Positions 61,859 to 64,000 of a stretch of 64,000 nucleotides of DNA are shown one piece after another. The DNA is from Corynebacterium glaucum (GTDB taxonomy: Bacteria; Actinomycetota; Actinomycetes; Mycobacteriales; Mycobacteriaceae). The notes under the pieces were generated by a model. It did not search any database. It worked only from the letters and a program-made list of their open reading frames with translations, and was not told the origin of the DNA. A program made the position numbers and the translations under genes. Position 1 is the first letter of the stretch. Each line of letters begins with the position of its first letter. The DNA lies in the NCBI RefSeq assembly GCF_030408855.1, contig NZ_CP047358.1:186001-250000 (forward strand), written 5' to 3'.

Positions 61859-64000
61859 TTATATTCGTGAACTAGCTATGTCTTCTGTCGCTCGGGGTAA
61901 AGCAATCTGAAGCATTTCGGCCGTTCCGGAATTGGTCACTCGCTGAGCACGGCCAGGGGGGAGACGCTTGAAGAAGATGCCTGGGGCGACTGCACCCTCC
62001 TGCCTCTCGCCCGAGAGCAGGATTGTGGTGCTGCTTGATTCACGCATCGCCTGGAGGAACGAGTCGTAGCTCGCTCGAGCATATCCGGCAGAGCGGCGCG
62101 CAGTGATGATGTGCAACCCGAGATCTGCCGCTTGACCGAGAAACGGGACAAGGTGCTTCAGAGGGTTCGCGCTGCCTTCAAGAGTTTCATAGTTGTCGAT
62201 AACGCAATAGATTTCTGGCCCAGTCCACCAAGAGCGATCCCGCAGTTGCTCCACAGTGATGTCTTTCGCAGGCAAGCGCCGCGTGAGCTCCGCTGCAATG
62301 CCCTTCGCCAACGTCTCACATCCCTCGCGGGTTGCCGCAAATCCACCGAGGAACTCTTGAGGCACCGCGTCGAGGAGACCGCGCCGCAAATCCCACACCC
62401 CGATCATGAGGTCGCCTTGCTGCCTACCCAAGGTGATTTCTTTAATGTAGGTCTCTAATGCACTCGTCTTGCCCGATTGCTGCTCTCCTGCGAGCAAGAC
62501 AAGGCGATCATCCTTTTCGCAATCAAGCGTCGCAGGTCCCAGCGTTGTTTCTGTGAGGCCGAATCGCACAGGTGGCACGGATTTGAACCGGCGTCGAATT
62601 TCGGTGAGCGTCACCGATTCCGGCAGCATTCTGACCTGGGGCGCCCCGGGTGCGGTCCAAGAGCCAGAGATTGCAGCGACGGTTTCTTGCGCAGAGGTCT
62701 CTGACACGACTCCGGGCACACGCTCTAAATGCGGTACCGCGATTTGGCTATAGAGACCATCGGCGGTAGCCACCCGTCCGGTTGGGAGGTCTTTCAGCCC
62801 CTCCGACACTTTCTTGCCCACAGCTGAGTCAATCGGATCGTTCAACCTCAACTCCAAGCGGGTACCGATCACCGCCTGCAGTGGCAGGCGAAAATCGGCC
62901 CATCGACCGGTGAGGAAAATGACGTGGATGCCATACGCTAATCCTCGCTGCGCAATGTCGCCCACCTGTTCCGCCAGGTCCTCATGGTCCTTTCGCAACG
63001 TCGACCAGCCATCAATGGCGAGCACGATGTCCGGGGCGGACAAATTCGAAAGCAGGCCACTTTTGTGAAGGCTACGGAGCTCCTGGACGTTGGAGATGTG
63101 GTTGGCAGAGAATAGCTGCTCTCGTTCGGCGAGGAACATGCCCATCTCGGCGACGGTGCGACGCACCTTATTTTCGTCGAAACGCGTTGCCACCGTACCA
63201 ACATGGGGGAGTTCTTCGAGGTACGACAATCCAGAACCGGACATGTCGATGAGATAGAAGTTCACTTCCCGCGGCGTGTGGGTGAGTGCGGCGGCGGTGA
63301 CCAAGCTGCGAAGCGCGGTGGTTTTGCCTGACTGTGGAGCGCCCATGATTGCAAGATTGCCCCCGGAGCCGGAAAGATCCAGGGCCAACGGGCCTTGCCA
63401 CTGGTCTAACGGCTTATCCTTCAATCCGATCGGAAACACCATTTGGCCCTGCTGCGCCGCGCTCAGCCCCCGCTTAGATGACAACGCCACCGGCCCTACC
63501 GCGCTTTCCAACGGCAACGTGGCAGGCAGCGGTGGAAGCCAGATCTGTCGGGTTTTCTCTGCCGCTGGAGTGAGACGGCCGACAACCAACTCAAGCGTGG
63601 TCTGGGTCCGCTCATCTGTCGCATTGCGGGCCGCATTGCGCTGCTCCACCACATTGGAATGTGCAGCTTGACGGTCGCGCAGCCAATCTTCGGTGGTGTT
63701 CGCCAGATGCAATGGCATTGGCACTGGAGGCAGTTCGAGCTCGTGAGCGCGCTCGATAGCTTCGTACGGCCCTGAAACGTAAGCAGATTTGAAGCGATCA
63801 AATATGTCTGGGTCAACTTTCAGGAACCCCGAGCCGGGGATCGGTGGCAGCTCGTGGGCATCGGTCGTGCCGATCGCGGCGCGCGACTCCTGCGCTGAGA
63901 AGGTGCGCAAACCGATGCGGTAGGACAGATACGACTCGAGCCCGCGTAAACGGCCCTCCTCCAGGCGTTGGGAGGCGAGCAACAAGTGCACCCCGATGGA
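61859..64000 (-). CDS. eccC: Type VII secretion ATPase EccC, N-terminus beyond window edge
   Basis: 713 residues of the C-terminal part of an FtsK/SpoIIIE-type motor; the frame runs off the right edge. The end of the first ATPase domain is visible as GVHLLLASQR. The second domain has Walker A MGAPQSGKTT and Walker B LAIDGW. The third domain has GEQQSGKTS and YCVIDNYE. This two-further-domain layout in one chain is the EccCa-EccCb fused form. It energises export of WXG100 proteins and probably the RHS toxin. The remaining ESX core genes are expected beyond the edge. Confidence 0.93.
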   Translation of the reverse strand, partial: SIGVHLLLASQRLEEGRLRGLESYLSYRIGLRTFSAQESRAAIGTTDAHELPPIPGSGFLKVDPDIFDRFKSAYVSGPYEAIERAHELELPPVPMPLHLANTTEDWLRDRQAAHSNVVEQRNAARNATDERTQTTLELVVGRLTPAAEKTRQIWLPPLPATLPLESAVGPVALSSKRGLSAAQQGQMVFPIGLKDKPLDQWQGPLALDLSGSGGNLAIMGAPQSGKTTALRSLVTAAALTHTPREVNFYLIDMSGSGLSYLEELPHVGTVATRFDENKVRRTVAEMGMFLAEREQLFSANHISNVQELRSLHKSGLLSNLSAPDIVLAIDGWSTLRKDHEDLAEQVGDIAQRGLAYGIHVIFLTGRWADFRLPLQAVIGTRLELRLNDPIDSAVGKKVSEGLKDLPTGRVATADGLYSQIAVPHLERVPGVVSETSAQETVAAISGSWTAPGAPQVRMLPESVTLTEIRRRFKSVPPVRFGLTETTLGPATLDCEKDDRLVLLAGEQQSGKTSALETYIKEITLGRQQGDLMIGVWDLRRGLLDAVPQEFLGGFAATREGCETLAKGIAAELTRRLPAKDITVEQLRDRSWWTGPEIYCVIDNYETLEGSANPLKHLVPFLGQAADLGLHIITARRSAGYARASYDSFLQAMRESSSTTILLSGERQEGAVAPGIFFKRLPPGRAQRVTNSGTAEMLQIALPRATEDIASSRI

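Overview
The window reads as a chromosome segment of a high-GC Corynebacterium. The evidence is two antigen-85-type mycolyltransferases, a fused RmlC-RmlD, a zinc-finger-less topA with a lysine-rich tail, sdhCAB with a single cytochrome b subunit, lpd, murB and a LmeA-type lipid-binding protein. No rRNA or CRISPR array was seen; there is one tRNA (Thr, anticodon CGT).

Housekeeping half (1-42 kb). A DUF1963 gene cut by the left edge and a DedA gene precede topA. A membrane adenylate cyclase, holB and tRNA-Thr follow. An acyl-CoA synthetase and a secreted SGNH hydrolase flank a long minus-strand envelope operon (about 18.1 to 10.07 kb): M1 aminopeptidase, flippase-like membrane protein, rmlB, rmlCD, small secreted protein, rmlA, two family-2 glycosyltransferases and a DUF2304 protein. 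The last two resemble the mycobacterial PpgS/Rv3632 pair. Next come an HNH/DUF222 protein, a prolyl oligopeptidase overlapping a mycolyltransferase, a second mycolyltransferase, lpd, an atypical lower-GC NmrA gene, sdhCAB with a small membrane protein, DUF445, DUF2516, lmeA-like, methyltransferase, DUF2505, murB, a HepT/MntA toxin-antitoxin pair and two tandem fadD genes.

Accessory half (42-64 kb). This is a type VII secretion (ESX-like) and polymorphic-toxin island. On the minus strand, reading from the right edge: eccC (cut by the edge), an unrecognised 245-aa gene, a WXG-like protein, a WXG100 protein, a 35-codon short ORF, two more WXG100 proteins, and a 1730-aa RHS toxin with an N-terminal WXG-like helical domain and a NucA/NucB-type nuclease tip. 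Behind it lie two candidate immunity genes, an orphan restriction-endonuclease-fold toxin tip, and that tip's presumed immunity gene, which is cleanly split by an IS256-family element with an 8-bp target duplication (the reading frame is restored when the element is removed). Further genes of unknown function follow, then truncated remnants, a truncated IS481-like element, and an IS21-family element whose istA carries an early stop codon. A second, diverged copy of the two-gene immunity module lies beyond. A broken MinD/ParA-like ATPase gene, of a type often linked to ESX loci, sits at the far side.

Interpretation: the right part is a contact-dependent or secreted toxin arsenal exported by the ESX machine. 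It has been remodelled by duplication, cassette displacement and at least three insertion sequences. Functions in the island are inferred from motifs and gene order only.
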